A DNA stretch of 44,924 nucleotides from Chthoniobacterales bacterium (GCA_013815325.1 JACDGM010000027.1:1-44924), one strand, 5' to 3'. Shown: positions 15,985-21,825, numbered from the stretch's first letter. The notes: generated by a model not told the origin, from the letters alone. Numbers and translations: made by a program.

Positions 15985-16287
15985 CGATAAATCTAAAACC
16001 GGATTAGCGCCCAAGTGGCGCCGCTGAATTGCAATTCGCGCCTTCGCTTGCGTTTCCGAAATGTCGAGCGCCTCCGCATAAGCCTTGATTGCATCGCGCG
16101 CCGCTGTCGCGATCATCTGCGCACGTTCGCGCCGGTTGTAAATGCCATTAAACGGGCGCGCACGGTGCTTTTCCCACATGCGCAAATGCGCTAGGTTCGT
16201 CGCGCTGGGCTTGCGCGTCATGCGTATTGGAACGCCATCCACGAGCACGCGGACACCGCCAGCATAATAGGTATTTCCCGGCTTCAT
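15967..16287 (-). CDS. Hypothetical protein, 106 aa
   Basis: 106 residues. It begins MKPGNTYYAGGVRVLVDGVP and continues into a basic region (RMTRKPSATNLAHLRMWEKHRARPFNG) and helices (TAARDAIKAYAEALDISETQAKARIAI). The tail resembles a DNA-binding helical hairpin. The start at 16287 lies in a type II junction repeat and the end overlaps the MerR-like gene. No family is recognised. Confidence 0.7.
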   Translation of the reverse strand: MKPGNTYYAGGVRVLVDGVPIRMTRKPSATNLAHLRMWEKHRARPFNGIYNRRERAQMIATAARDAIKAYAEALDISETQAKARIAIQRRHLGANPVLDLSWEDNL

Positions 16288-16301
16288 AAATTATCTTCCC
16301 G
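16284..16301 (-). promoter_or_regulatory. Type II junction repeat, copy 2
   Basis: Same 18 bases as 15967-15984. Here the upstream gene reads GGA-AGA-TAA (Gly, Arg, stop), a frame different from copy 1, so selection is on the RNA signal. Confidence 0.65.
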
Positions 16302-16443
16302 ACAATGTTGACGCATGAAGAAAAGGCATTGTTTCGCCCGGTCCTGCCTCCACTTTACGTTTGGCAATGTCCATCACGTAAAAACCAACGCCGGATGGGT
16401 TCGTGCGAATATGGTATCGCGTGTCGAATTCTTTGCGTGTCAT
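16291..16443 (-). CDS. Small hypothetical protein, 50 aa
   Basis: 50 residues from ATG 16443 (MTRKEFDTRYHIRTNPSGVGFYVMD...). AAGGAGG lies seven bases upstream and the ATG overlaps the previous stop as ATGA, so a longer reading from 16473 is rejected. No family is recognised; the sequence suggests a small beta-rich protein. Confidence 0.65.
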   Translation of the reverse strand: MTRKEFDTRYHIRTNPSGVGFYVMDIAKRKVEAGPGETMPFLHASTLSGR

Positions 16444-16640
16444 TGGAAAGCCTCCTTGGCGCGTCGCGCACATTCATCCGCGATCGCGTCCGCCTCTAGC
16501 CTGGCGTTGTCCGCCCTAGCGTCGCCGACAAAGGCCAGGCGCCGCGCTTCGCGATCCGCCACTAGGGCTTGATCGGCCAATTGCTGCGCAGTCATCGGCG
16601 GATAATCCAGCCGTAGCGCGAGAATTGAGGATACCGGCAT
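16440..16640 (-). CDS. Small helical protein, 66 aa
   Basis: 66 residues, Ala and Arg rich and probably a long helix (LADQALVADREARRLAFVGDARADNARLEADAIADECARRAKEAF). ATG 16640 follows the stop of the 27-aa gene by one base. The SD is weak (GGTAAG), so translation is probably coupled. An internal ATG at 16595 is an alternative start. Confidence 0.6.
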   Translation of the reverse strand: MPVSSILALRLDYPPMTAQQLADQALVADREARRLAFVGDARADNARLEADAIADECARRAKEAFQ

Positions 16641-16641
16641 C

Positions 16642-16725
16642 TTACCAGTTATCGGCTATAAGGCCGATCCAAACGAGGATGAACAAGGCAAGCAGGATAC
16701 CCCCGGCAATTTGCAAGATGAGCAT
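16642..16725 (-). CDS. 27-aa single-pass membrane peptide
   Basis: Reads MLILQIAGGILLALFILVW followed by IGLIADNW: almost all of it is one hydrophobic segment. ATG 16725 has GGAG seven bases upstream and a CCGG leader element before that. The next gene starts one base after its stop. Phage peptides of this type often act on the host membrane, but no function can be assigned. Confidence 0.6.
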   Translation of the reverse strand: MLILQIAGGILLALFILVWIGLIADNW

Positions 16726-16745
16726 GTCTATTCTCCGTTGTCTGT

Positions 16746-16772
16746 AAATCCGGTTTAGGCCGGAAAGATTAA
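16746..16772 (-). repeat. CCGG leader element, copy before the 27-aa gene
   Basis: On the minus strand TTAATCTTTCCGGCCTAAAC is followed by CGGATTT. The core CCGGCCTAARCCGG can form a short hairpin. The end of the element lies about 20 bases before the ATG. Related copies are at 17672-17698, 18311-18336 and (shortened) 18030-18044, each upstream of a gene start. Confidence 0.6.
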
Positions 16773-16784
16773 GAAAAGTTTAAT

Positions 16785-17651
16785 TTATTGCGGGGCGTTC
16801 GCTAACAGTTCGATCAGTTTGTCCGCCTGTTTGACCCCTGCGGCACGGGAGGCATCGGCGGCATAGGCGGCATCGGCGGCGCCGGCGGCGGCACGGGCGG
16901 CGGCACGGGCGGCACGGGCGGCATCGGCGGCGGCACGGGCGGCATCGGTGGCATCGGTGGCAGCATAGGCGGCACGGGTGGCACGGGCGGCATCGGCGGC
17001 GGCATCGGCGGCATAGGCGGCGGCATCGGCGGCATAGGCGGCATAGGCGGCATCGGCGGCGCCGGCGGCGGCATAGGCGGCGGCATAGGCGGCGGCATAG
17101 GCGGCGGCACGGGCGGCGGCACGGGCGGCATCGGTGGCATCGGTGGCAGCATAGGCGGCACGGGCGGCACGGGTGGCATCATAGGCGGCACGGGTGGCAT
17201 CGGTGGCGGCGCCGGCGGCATCGGTGGAAACCTCCCGCCCTTCGGACCTGTTATCAATCACCGCTAGGGCAAGCGCGCACTCTCGCCTGGTTTTCTCGTC
17301 GGCGTAAGCGTTGAGCGTGTCGTTTACGCACCAGCGCAGAAACTGCCAGCCGACAAGGGAAAGATCGGACCCGCTCGCGATCGCCCGCGTAATGCGCGCT
17401 GGAAAGCCCTTGGCTATGTCGTTCGGAAGCCCCTCGAAGATATTTTCCGCGAGCGTGACAACCATTAATGGCATCCCAGTCATTTGTTCGACCGTGCCGG
17501 CATCCGATCCGTGAGCGATACAGCCGATGAAACAGCCTTTACCGTTCTGCCAGTATTTACCTTGAATGATCTCGTCCGCAGCTTCGTGTTGCGCCACCTG
17601 TTCGATGACAAACGAGCGCATTACGGCATCACCATTGTACCCGATGTTCAT
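16785..17651 (-). CDS. Phage protein with conserved N-terminal domain and Ala-rich repeat tail
   Basis: 288 residues. The first 135 form a domain seen in many phage hypothetical proteins (EIIQGKYWQNGKGCFIGC, MVVTLAENIFEGLP, FLRWCVNDTLNAYAD). From about residue 140 to 270 the protein is almost only Ala with a Tyr, Asp, Arg, Thr or Gly at every third or fourth position. This is compatible with one long Ala-rich helix or coiled coil. The DNA beneath (16838-17230) is built from gcggcNNNg units, with a segment of about 50 bp duplicated roughly 185 bp away. AAAGGA lies eight bases before the ATG, and the CCGG leader precedes it. Function unknown. Confidence 0.82.
   Translation of the reverse strand: MNIGYNGDAVMRSFVIEQVAQHEAADEIIQGKYWQNGKGCFIGCIAHGSDAGTVEQMTGMPLMVVTLAENIFEGLPNDIAKGFPARITRAIASGSDLSLVGWQFLRWCVNDTLNAYADEKTRRECALALAVIDNRSEGREVSTDAAGAATDATRAAYDATRAARAAYAATDATDAARAAARAAAYAAAYAAAYAAAGAADAAYAAYAADAAAYAADAAADAARATRAAYAATDATDAARAAADAARAARAAARAAAGAADAAYAADASRAAGVKQADKLIELLANAPQ
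16838..17230 (-). repeat. Degenerate Ala-codon repeat tract
   Basis: Short gcggca/gcggcg units interrupted by tag, tcg, cgg or tgg on the plus strand. The stretch around 16932-16982 recurs at about 17117-17172, showing internal duplication. The tract is coding and keeps its frame, so unit number can change without frameshift. It is likely to vary between relatives. Confidence 0.8.
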
Positions 17652-17671
17652 GATTCAAATCCTTTGTTTGT

Positions 17672-17698
17672 AAATCCGGCTTAGGCCGGAAAGATTAA
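17672..17698 (-). repeat. CCGG leader element, copy before the Ala-rich gene
   Basis: Same element as at 16746-16772 with G for A in the loop (CCGGCCTAAGCCGG). It ends about 20 bases before the ATG at 17651. Confidence 0.6.
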
Positions 17699-17705
17699 TA
17701 AAAGG

Positions 17706-18002
17706 TCAATCGTCGGCGTAAGTAATGAAAAGAACCGTATTTCCTCCGTAGGGGCGAAACTCAATCATATCACCGTAATTGTGTGTGACGCCACGGACGC
17801 CAGTGAGACCTAGCCTGGCCTTCACCGCCTTCATAAGCTCTCGACTGGCGATCCGATTGGCACGGGCATAGGAGCCGTCCGTGGAGCCCGTGTAACCATA
17901 GTGCGTCAATTCAGGCACGGTAACTTGACCGCGCTCCACCCAGCAATAATTCGCTTCGCCACCGAACGTATCGGTATACTCAAAATTATATGTGTTGGAC
18001 AT
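17706..18002 (-). CDS. Small hypothetical protein, 98 aa
   Basis: 98 residues from ATG 18002 (MSNTYNFEYTDTFGGEANYC...), aromatic and beta-rich (WVERGQVTVPELTHYGYTG, FRPYGGNTVLFITY). GAGGAA lies seven bases upstream; a longer ORF to 18137 is rejected because its extra part overlaps the neighbour out of frame. No family is recognised with confidence. The spacing resembles small host-interaction proteins of phage early regions. Confidence 0.7.
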   Translation of the reverse strand: MSNTYNFEYTDTFGGEANYCWVERGQVTVPELTHYGYTGSTDGSYARANRIASRELMKAVKARLGLTGVRGVTHNYGDMIEFRPYGGNTVLFITYADD

Positions 18003-18029
18003 TTCAAATTCCTCTATCTGTGTTTCGAT

Positions 18030-18044
18030 AATCCGGCTTAGGCA
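18030..18044 (-). repeat. CCGG leader element, shortened copy
   Basis: Only GCCTAAGCCGGATT of the element is kept, upstream of the 98-aa gene. The left arm is changed, so the hairpin is lost. Confidence 0.45.
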
Positions 18045-18051
18045 TGGTAGC

Positions 18052-18285
18052 TTATTCCTCCGGCAAAGCGGCGATCTGCGCCCGCGTTGCCGCTTTAGAC
18101 AGTCCAGCCATTTTGAGTGCAGCGAACCAAGCCTCACCCTCGAGTTTTATGTCGCCCGCGAGTGCCGCGTTGGCAGCCCGGATTGCCAATTCGCGAGCGC
18201 GCGATCCCGAAGAATAATCCACGCGCCCCGCATAAAGCGTTTCGAGCTTGTTCAGATAGTGGTGCCGTATCTCAAGTTTCGTCAT
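18052..18285 (-). CDS. Small hypothetical protein, 77 aa (first gene of the minus-strand block)
   Basis: 77 residues, helical (MTKLEIRHHYLNKLETLYAGR, SRARELAIRAANAALAGDIKLEGEAWFAAL). ATG 18285 has GAGGAA seven bases upstream and a CCGG leader further up. As first gene after the control region it is likely expressed early. No family is recognised. Confidence 0.68.
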   Translation of the reverse strand: MTKLEIRHHYLNKLETLYAGRVDYSSGSRARELAIRAANAALAGDIKLEGEAWFAALKMAGLSKAATRAQIAALPEE

Positions 18286-18310
18286 TCTGAATTCCTCTAA
18301 GTTGGCGTTG

Positions 18311-18336
18311 AAACCGGTTTAGGCCGGAGAGATTAA
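18311..18336 (-). repeat. CCGG leader element, copy before the first minus-strand gene
   Basis: On the minus strand TTAATCTCTCCGGCCTAAAC then CGGTTT, upstream of the 77-aa gene. Confidence 0.6.
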
Positions 18337-18726
18337 GAAATCGTTAAAAATTCCGCCTAACTCCGTATGAGGGAAAGGGAAAACCCGTCGTTTCCTTCCC
18401 TGTGGATACCCTTCTAAAGCGCAATTCCTAACAAAGCAATAACAAAAATGATGGTCACGTTAGCAGGGAAGGGAATGACAGGTCGTTTCCTTCAATCCAT
18501 CGCGCGTGCGCGGTAGACTGGCGCTCGCTTCGCGGCTCTCGCTCGCTGGCGCTCGCTTCGCCGCTACGCTAGATCAATACTACTTCGCTTGCTTATTGGA
18601 TGACTAGAAAAAATCTCGAGTCCTAAAATTAAAAATCTCCAAAATCGCCCGATCCCTCGAATCGACGGAATTTTGCTGGCCTCTGATAATTACCCGCGCC
18701 CCGTTTACGGTCCGTTAAGAATTGTG

Positions 18727-18743
18727 GGTTACGTTACGTCACA
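18727..18743. promoter_or_regulatory. Operator-like dyad O1
   Basis: GGTTACG-TTA-CGTCACA, ending 13 bp before the ATG at 18756, just upstream of its SD. Confidence 0.5.
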
Positions 18744-18755
18744 TAGGAGATCGAT

Positions 18756-18884
18756 ATGAACGCGCAGATTGAAAAGCTCATGGCGGATTTAGGAATTCGT
18801 TACGACCAGGCCCATCGCATGGTCAGGCAACGCGAGGAATACAACCGGCGTCCACGATCCGGTGTTTCTAATTGGCTCAAATAA
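18756..18884 (+). CDS. Small hypothetical protein, 42 aa (first gene of the plus-strand block)
   Basis: 42 residues beginning MNAQIEKLMADLGIRYDQA and ending RSGVSNWLK; charged and helical. AGGAG lies six bases before the ATG. Operator-like dyad O1 lies just upstream, so it is a plausible regulated early gene. It is too short for family recognition. Confidence 0.6.
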   Translation: MNAQIEKLMADLGIRYDQAHRMVRQREEYNRRPRSGVSNWLK

Positions 18885-18895
18885 ACCGGCATTGC

Positions 18896-18951
18896 TTGAC
18901 AGTATGTAACGCTACGTTACATCACAATGTAATATGTTACGCAACGTCACA
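18896..18951 (+). promoter_or_regulatory. TTGACA element with operator-like dyads O2 and O3
   Basis: TTGACA (18896-18901) is a consensus -35. It is followed by O2 (18905-18921), the perfect dyad TGTAACG-CTA-CGTTACA, and O3 (18935-18951), TGTTACG-CAA-CGTCACA. Their centres are 30 bp apart. A dyad lying in the promoter spacer is typical for MerR-family control, but a convincing -10 at 17-19 bp is not visible. Confidence 0.5.
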
Positions 18952-18956
18952 CATGA

Positions 18957-19022
18957 ACGCCCGAGCCAGGGCGCGGACCCGTAGGCCATCCGGGGAACGC
19001 CGGGGGCGGGCATTCTTTTTTC
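18957..19022 (+). terminator. Possible terminator or attenuator
   Basis: GCCCG (after AAC) and CGGGC (before ATTC) bracket a GC-rich segment with inner CCCG/CGGG pairing, followed by TTTTTT. The long loop makes it an unusual terminator. It lies downstream of the O2/O3 promoter candidate, so it could attenuate that transcript. Confidence 0.35.
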
Positions 19023-19062
19023 TGTGCGGTAGACCGGGCCGGGGCGACTTACGAACCGACCT

Positions 19063-19134
19063 AAATTTTCCTATCTATGTTCCCTAACGTCACATGACCC
19101 AAATTTTCCTATCTATGTTCCCTAACGTCACATG
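19063..19134. repeat. 34-bp direct repeat (period 38) carrying operator-like dyads O4 and O5
   Basis: Two identical 34-bp units (19063-19096 and 19101-19134). Each ends in TGTTCCC-TAA-CGTCACA, a degenerate form of the 17-bp dyad (19078-19094, 19116-19132). A 15-bp tandem repeat, ACATGTCCGGTCGAG, follows at 19130-19159, and a TTGACG at 19162. Confidence 0.65.
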
Positions 19135-19264
19135 TCCGGTCGAGACATGTCCGGTCGAGACTTGACGCCACCCCACGCATCTGCCAATCATTCTAATCCA
19201 TTGGGAGAATTTCAGTGATCAAAGGATATTCCTACGCCGTCGATCGTTGATGAAAGGATTGGAC

Positions 19265-19531
19265 ATGCCAAAGCTCAAGAGCCCGCGCAAACCGGCCCGG
19301 AAAGCTCGATCCCCCATTAAACGCTCCACGCCTTCCTCAAATAATTCACACGTCGCCGGCACGAGCTACAATCCCGAAACGGGACACCTCGACGTGACTT
19401 TCAGCAATGGTCGCCGCTACCGATATCACGGTGTCACGAAGGAGACTGCGGCCGGTCTGGGGAGCGCGGCGAGCACTGGCGGCTTCCTCGCGCGCGACGT
19501 GATCGGGAAGCACCGCCACGAAAAATTGTGA
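19265..19531 (+). CDS. KTSC-domain protein, 88 aa
   Basis: 88 residues. A basic N-terminal tail (PKLKSPRKPARKARSPIKRS) precedes a KTSC domain: VAGTSYNPETGHLDVTFSNG, YRYHGV, then GSAASTGGFLARDVIGKH. KTSC domains occur in many phage and bacterial proteins, sometimes fused to nucleic-acid enzymes; their role is not settled. The start is ATG 19265 with AAAGGA six bases upstream; an in-frame ATG at 19250 is possible. The basic tail suggests nucleic acid binding. Confidence 0.8.
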   Translation: MPKLKSPRKPARKARSPIKRSTPSSNNSHVAGTSYNPETGHLDVTFSNGRRYRYHGVTKETAAGLGSAASTGGFLARDVIGKHRHEKL

Positions 19532-19673
19532 CTTGACGCTTGCCCGTGGCCTCCCCCATTAAACTCAAGTGCGGTGCTTTTGAGGACGGGAACCTAATCG
19601 CCGATTGTCGGTTTCACCGATCGTCCGGAGAAAAACCCCGGCCGTAGCGGCGGTCAAACTTTGGAGTGGAAAA

Positions 19674-19994
19674 ATGGTCGATAAATCTCGCAGCGGCGGC
19701 ACGAACAAGCCCGCCAACCGTGGCGCCACCGATGCACAGGTCGGCAGCAAGCCGGGCGCCAAGTCGGCCCAACAGGCCCACGGCACCGCCGGCGAAGACA
19801 ACGGCAAGGCGCCGATCGCCAACAGCGGCCTCGACGTGTCCGGGCAATTCCGGGTCGGCGACCGCATCACGATCGGCGTGCGCGGCGCGGATATCGTGCT
19901 GACGCAGAGCCACAGCGGCCGTGAGGTTGTCGTGGCCGAAGCCGCCCTTTCCGGCTTGCTCGACGATACCTATTTCGTCGATAAAGTGGGTTGA
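19674..19994 (+). CDS. Hypothetical protein, 106 aa
   Basis: 106 residues. The first half is Gly/Ala/Lys rich and probably disordered; the second (FRVGDRITIGVRGADIVLTQSHSGREVVVAEAALSG) looks like a small beta barrel. GGAG lies seven bases before ATG 19674. A TTGACG with a CATTAA-like -10 lies upstream at 19533-19562. The gene is closed by a strong terminator. No family is recognised. Confidence 0.68.
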   Translation: MVDKSRSGGTNKPANRGATDAQVGSKPGAKSAQQAHGTAGEDNGKAPIANSGLDVSGQFRVGDRITIGVRGADIVLTQSHSGREVVVAEAALSGLLDDTYFVDKVG

Positions 19995-20043
19995 CCCAAT
20001 CCGGGACCGCACGTAATTAGCGGTTTCCCTCCCAAGGGTGATC

Positions 20044-20084
20044 GAAACCCCGGTGACATTCGCCTGTCGCCGGGGTTTCTTTTT
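20044..20084 (+). terminator. Strong intrinsic terminator
   Basis: A 15-bp stem with one wobble pair (GAAACCCCGGTGACA with TGTCGCCGGGGTTTC), a 6-base loop and TTTTT. It follows the 106-aa gene by about 50 bp and separates the early plus-strand genes from the packaging operon. Confidence 0.88.
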
Positions 20085-20143
20085 GCTCTTGTGCTCTGAA
20101 ATGGGTTGCGTTACGAACGGACACGAGCAGAGGGAGAAAACCG

Positions 20144-20281
20144 ATGTTGCCCGAAGAACGTGAAGCCTGGAATAGCGACCGCCGCCGGGACGAAGCCGGA
20201 GCCGGGTGCCTCTGGATTATCCTGTTTACGATCCTCATATGGTTTCTCGTGTTCTACCTGTTTCATGAAGGGATGACGTGA
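20144..20281 (+). CDS. Small membrane protein, 45 aa
   Basis: 45 residues: a charged N-terminus (MLPEEREAWNSDRRRDEAGAG) and one hydrophobic segment (CLWIILFTILIWFLVFYLF). GGGAG lies seven bases before ATG 20144. Its TGA overlaps the next ATG (TGATG style), indicating coupling. Single-pass phage membrane protein of unknown role. Confidence 0.68.
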   Translation: MLPEEREAWNSDRRRDEAGAGCLWIILFTILIWFLVFYLFHEGMT

Positions 20282-20502
20282 TGCTTGAGCATATCCACGG
20301 GATTCCGAACCGCATCGCGAGCCTTGAGGCGAAGCTGAAAGCGCGCACCGGGAAGGCCGAATACAAGGAAAATTGCGAGGCGATCAAAGCGGAAATCGCC
20401 CGCCTCGAAAACGTCAGCGTGAACCGCGACGCCCTCGACGAATTCATTGCCGAGGAAGCTGGCGCGGTGGCATCACAGGATACGCAGGAGACGGTATTAT
20501 GA
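20281..20502 (+). CDS. Coiled-coil protein, 73 aa
   Basis: 73 residues, charged and helical (RIASLEAKLKARTGKAEYKENCEAIKAEIARLENV), likely a coiled coil. ATG 20281 overlaps the previous stop and has GAAGGGA seven bases upstream. Its stop overlaps the next start as ATGA. Function unknown. Confidence 0.68.
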   Translation: MLEHIHGIPNRIASLEAKLKARTGKAEYKENCEAIKAEIARLENVSVNRDALDEFIAEEAGAVASQDTQETVL

Positions 20503-20804
20503 CGATGGGACACAGTGGAGCCTCCGAGTTTTTCGTGCGGCTGCGGATGATCGAAAACGCCAATCTGAAGCCCCGCGATATCGTCGTCCTCTACGCGGTC
20601 CGGGCGACGCCGGGCATGATGGGGCTGGAACTTGCCAAAAAGCTCGGCTACAGATCACGGTCGAACGTGCAGGACTGTGTGATCCGGCTGGTCAAGCACG
20701 GCTATGCCGTCGATCGCCGGGTGGCAGATACCCAGCAAACCCCGAACGACCTCCATTGCACGCCGGCCGGGGAGTTGCTGCTATCGGACATCGTGCCGAA
20801 ATAA
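20499..20804 (+). CDS. Winged-helix DNA-binding protein, 101 aa
   Basis: 101 residues from ATG 20499. The region RDIVVLYAVRATPGMMGLELAKKLGYRSRSNVQDCVIRLVKHGYAVDRR has the helix order of a MarR/winged-helix domain, with the recognition helix at SRSNVQDCVIRLV. The start overlaps the upstream stop (ATGA) and has GGAG eight bases before it. Located upstream of the packaging genes, it could be a transcription regulator or a DNA-recognition factor for packaging. The longer ORF from 20373 is rejected. Confidence 0.75.
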   Translation: MTMGHSGASEFFVRLRMIENANLKPRDIVVLYAVRATPGMMGLELAKKLGYRSRSNVQDCVIRLVKHGYAVDRRVADTQQTPNDLHCTPAGELLLSDIVPK

Positions 20805-20822
20805 CCGCCTTGGGAAGGCCCC

Positions 20823-20852
20823 ATGACCAACACAATTCGTGAGAGCGGGTGA
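20823..20852 (+). CDS. Possible 9-residue leader peptide
   Basis: ATG followed by TNTIRESG and TGA, with GGGAAGG shortly upstream. Its stop overlaps the GTG start of the next gene as GTGA. It may only be a coupling device for the next gene, or chance. Confidence 0.25.
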   Translation: MTNTIRESG

Positions 20853-21232
20853 GCGTAATGGACACGGAAGAGGGCCGATCGTCGGCCCGAAATCCCCTAG
20901 TGACGGTGCCGACCGACAAGCAGGCGGTGGCGCGCGAGCTTGCCACGCTGCCGATGCTGTCGGCCGAGCAATATCAGCATGTCGGCCGCTATTCCGGCGC
21001 GGTTGTCGGGACCGTGTTCGAACAGATGGGCGGCGTCGCGCGCATGACCGCGTGGGCGGACCAAAACCCGACCGATTTCTACACGAAATTGTTCCCCAAG
21101 CTGATCGCTCGATCGCAGCAAGTGGACGTTTCCGGGACACTCACGATCGACGACGCAATTTCGCGACTTGAGCGCATGGATGAAGGTGAGTACACCGACA
21201 TCACGCCGGAGCGGCCGGAATACGATTTATAG
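20849..21232 (+). CDS. Candidate terminase small subunit, 127 aa
   Basis: 127 residues. The core (EQMGGVARMTAWADQNPTDFYTKLFPKLIARSQQV) resembles small proteins found just upstream of large terminases in podoviruses and sometimes annotated as small terminase. I infer the function from position and this pattern only. The start may be GTG 20849 (overlapping the 9-codon leader) or ATG 20858. The C-terminus is PEYDL, encoded by codons different from those of the junction cassettes. Confidence 0.6.
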   Translation: MSVMDTEEGRSSARNPLVTVPTDKQAVARELATLPMLSAEQYQHVGRYSGAVVGTVFEQMGGVARMTAWADQNPTDFYTKLFPKLIARSQQVDVSGTLTIDDAISRLERMDEGEYTDITPERPEYDL

Positions 21233-21247
21233 ACCCTTGGGGATGAA

Positions 21248-21553
21248 ATGGAAGCACCACACGACCCGAACGCGCAGCCGGGGCAACTCGGATATATGTC
21301 GAGCGCCTCACGGCCCTACGGGAAGCCGGAAGGGCTCGCCGACCGCCTGCTTGAGCATATCCACCGGCTCGGCACGGACAAAATGCTGCCCTGGGCAGGG
21401 CTCGGGCTGATCGACGACCTACGGGCGGCGTCCGAGCAATTGCGCGGCCCGACGAACAGTGGGAAGCCTCTGGAAATTGGCAACCGCGCAAAGCCCGTCG
21501 CCTACACGCCCCCGCAGCCGTCACATAATCCGAAAATGGAGTTTGACCTGTGA
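21248..21553 (+). CDS. Hypothetical protein, 101 aa
   Basis: 101 residues. The middle is helical (GLADRLLEHIHRLGTDKMLPWAGLGLIDDLRAASEQL) with Pro-rich ends, and the C-terminus is MEFDL within a junction cassette. The ATG at 21248 has GGGG five bases upstream. It lies between the terminase genes; no family is recognised. Confidence 0.68.
   Translation: MEAPHDPNAQPGQLGYMSSASRPYGKPEGLADRLLEHIHRLGTDKMLPWAGLGLIDDLRAASEQLRGPTNSGKPLEIGNRAKPVAYTPPQPSHNPKMEFDL
21538..21553 (+). promoter_or_regulatory. Junction cassette on the plus strand
   Basis: GGAGTTTGACCTGTGA. The same arrangement as on the minus strand, linking the 101-aa gene (ends EFDL) to the GTG start at 21550. Its presence in the other transcription unit shows the cassette is mobile or repeatedly recruited. 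Confidence 0.78.
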
Positions 21554-21786
21554 ACAACGAAATCGATAAGAAAATCCGCAAGGGTTTGCCACCGCGCCGC
21601 GACGCCGCGAGCTTCCAGACGGTCAACGATATCGTCATCCCGGCCGGCACGGTCCTTCGCGCGATCGGCGAGGACGAATATGCGGCTGGCGTCGGGTTTA
21701 ACGGCATCGCCGGGGAATTCTCCGTTACCGTCAAGCCGGGCGCTGTTCTGCCCGCCGGCTCGCTCAATCGGGTCGTCGCGGCTTAA
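21550..21786 (+). CDS. Hypothetical protein, 78 aa
   Basis: 78 residues from GTG 21550 (MNNEIDKKIRKGLPPRRDAASF...). The second part (DIVIPAGTVLRAIGEDEYAAGVGF, SVTVKPGAVLPAGSLNRV) has a small beta-barrel character. Its stop TAA lies in the TTAA that borders the TnpB right-end element. An in-frame piece further on (about 21946-21996, ending DIPKKKMN) might be its former C-terminus, but this is speculation. Confidence 0.68.
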   Translation: MNNEIDKKIRKGLPPRRDAASFQTVNDIVIPAGTVLRAIGEDEYAAGVGFNGIAGEFSVTVKPGAVLPAGSLNRVVAA

Positions 21787-21818
21787 CATCTCCCCCGCCC
21801 TTAAGGGCGAGGATTTCC
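21783..21818 (-). mobile_element. IS605/TnpB-type right-end hairpin, copy 1
   Basis: Read on the minus strand, GGAAATCCTCGCCC continues into a CGCCCTTAAGGGCG palindrome and ends GGGGGAGATGTTAA. This is the shape of IS200/IS605 right ends and of the 3' part of omega RNAs. It lies directly downstream of a tnpB 3' fragment in the expected orientation. Confidence 0.7.
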
Positions 21819-21825
21819 AAGAGGA

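Larger units (their letters stand above)
18286..18755. promoter_or_regulatory. Divergent control region, left half; possible origin
   Basis: Non-coding. It contains a CCGG leader copy (18311-18336), two imperfect hairpins 95 bp apart (18371-18400 and 18466-18495) sharing GTCGTTTCCTTC, and two copies of CTGGCGCTCGCTTCGC (18518-18533, 18546-18561). An AT-rich stretch (about 18600-18650) and the first 17-bp dyad (18727-18743) follow. Divergent genes, clustered hairpins and an AT-rich patch fit a promoter region and perhaps a replication origin; the origin is inference. Confidence 0.5.

Noticed and set aside
16838-17230. CRISPR-like array
   Set aside because: Units are short and irregular, have no spacers, and keep the reading frame of a coding gene.
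16814-17257. Pro/Met-rich repeat ORF
   Set aside because: Shadow frame of the Ala-rich tract; composition follows from the repeated GC-rich codons.
18872-19087. 71-codon plus-strand ORF in the control region
   Set aside because: It runs through the operator dyads and the GC-rich hairpin, has no SD and an atypical composition.
20447-20842. 131-codon ORF overlapping the winged-helix gene
   Set aside because: Arg-rich shadow; the winged-helix frame has the coupled ATGA start and a recognisable fold pattern.
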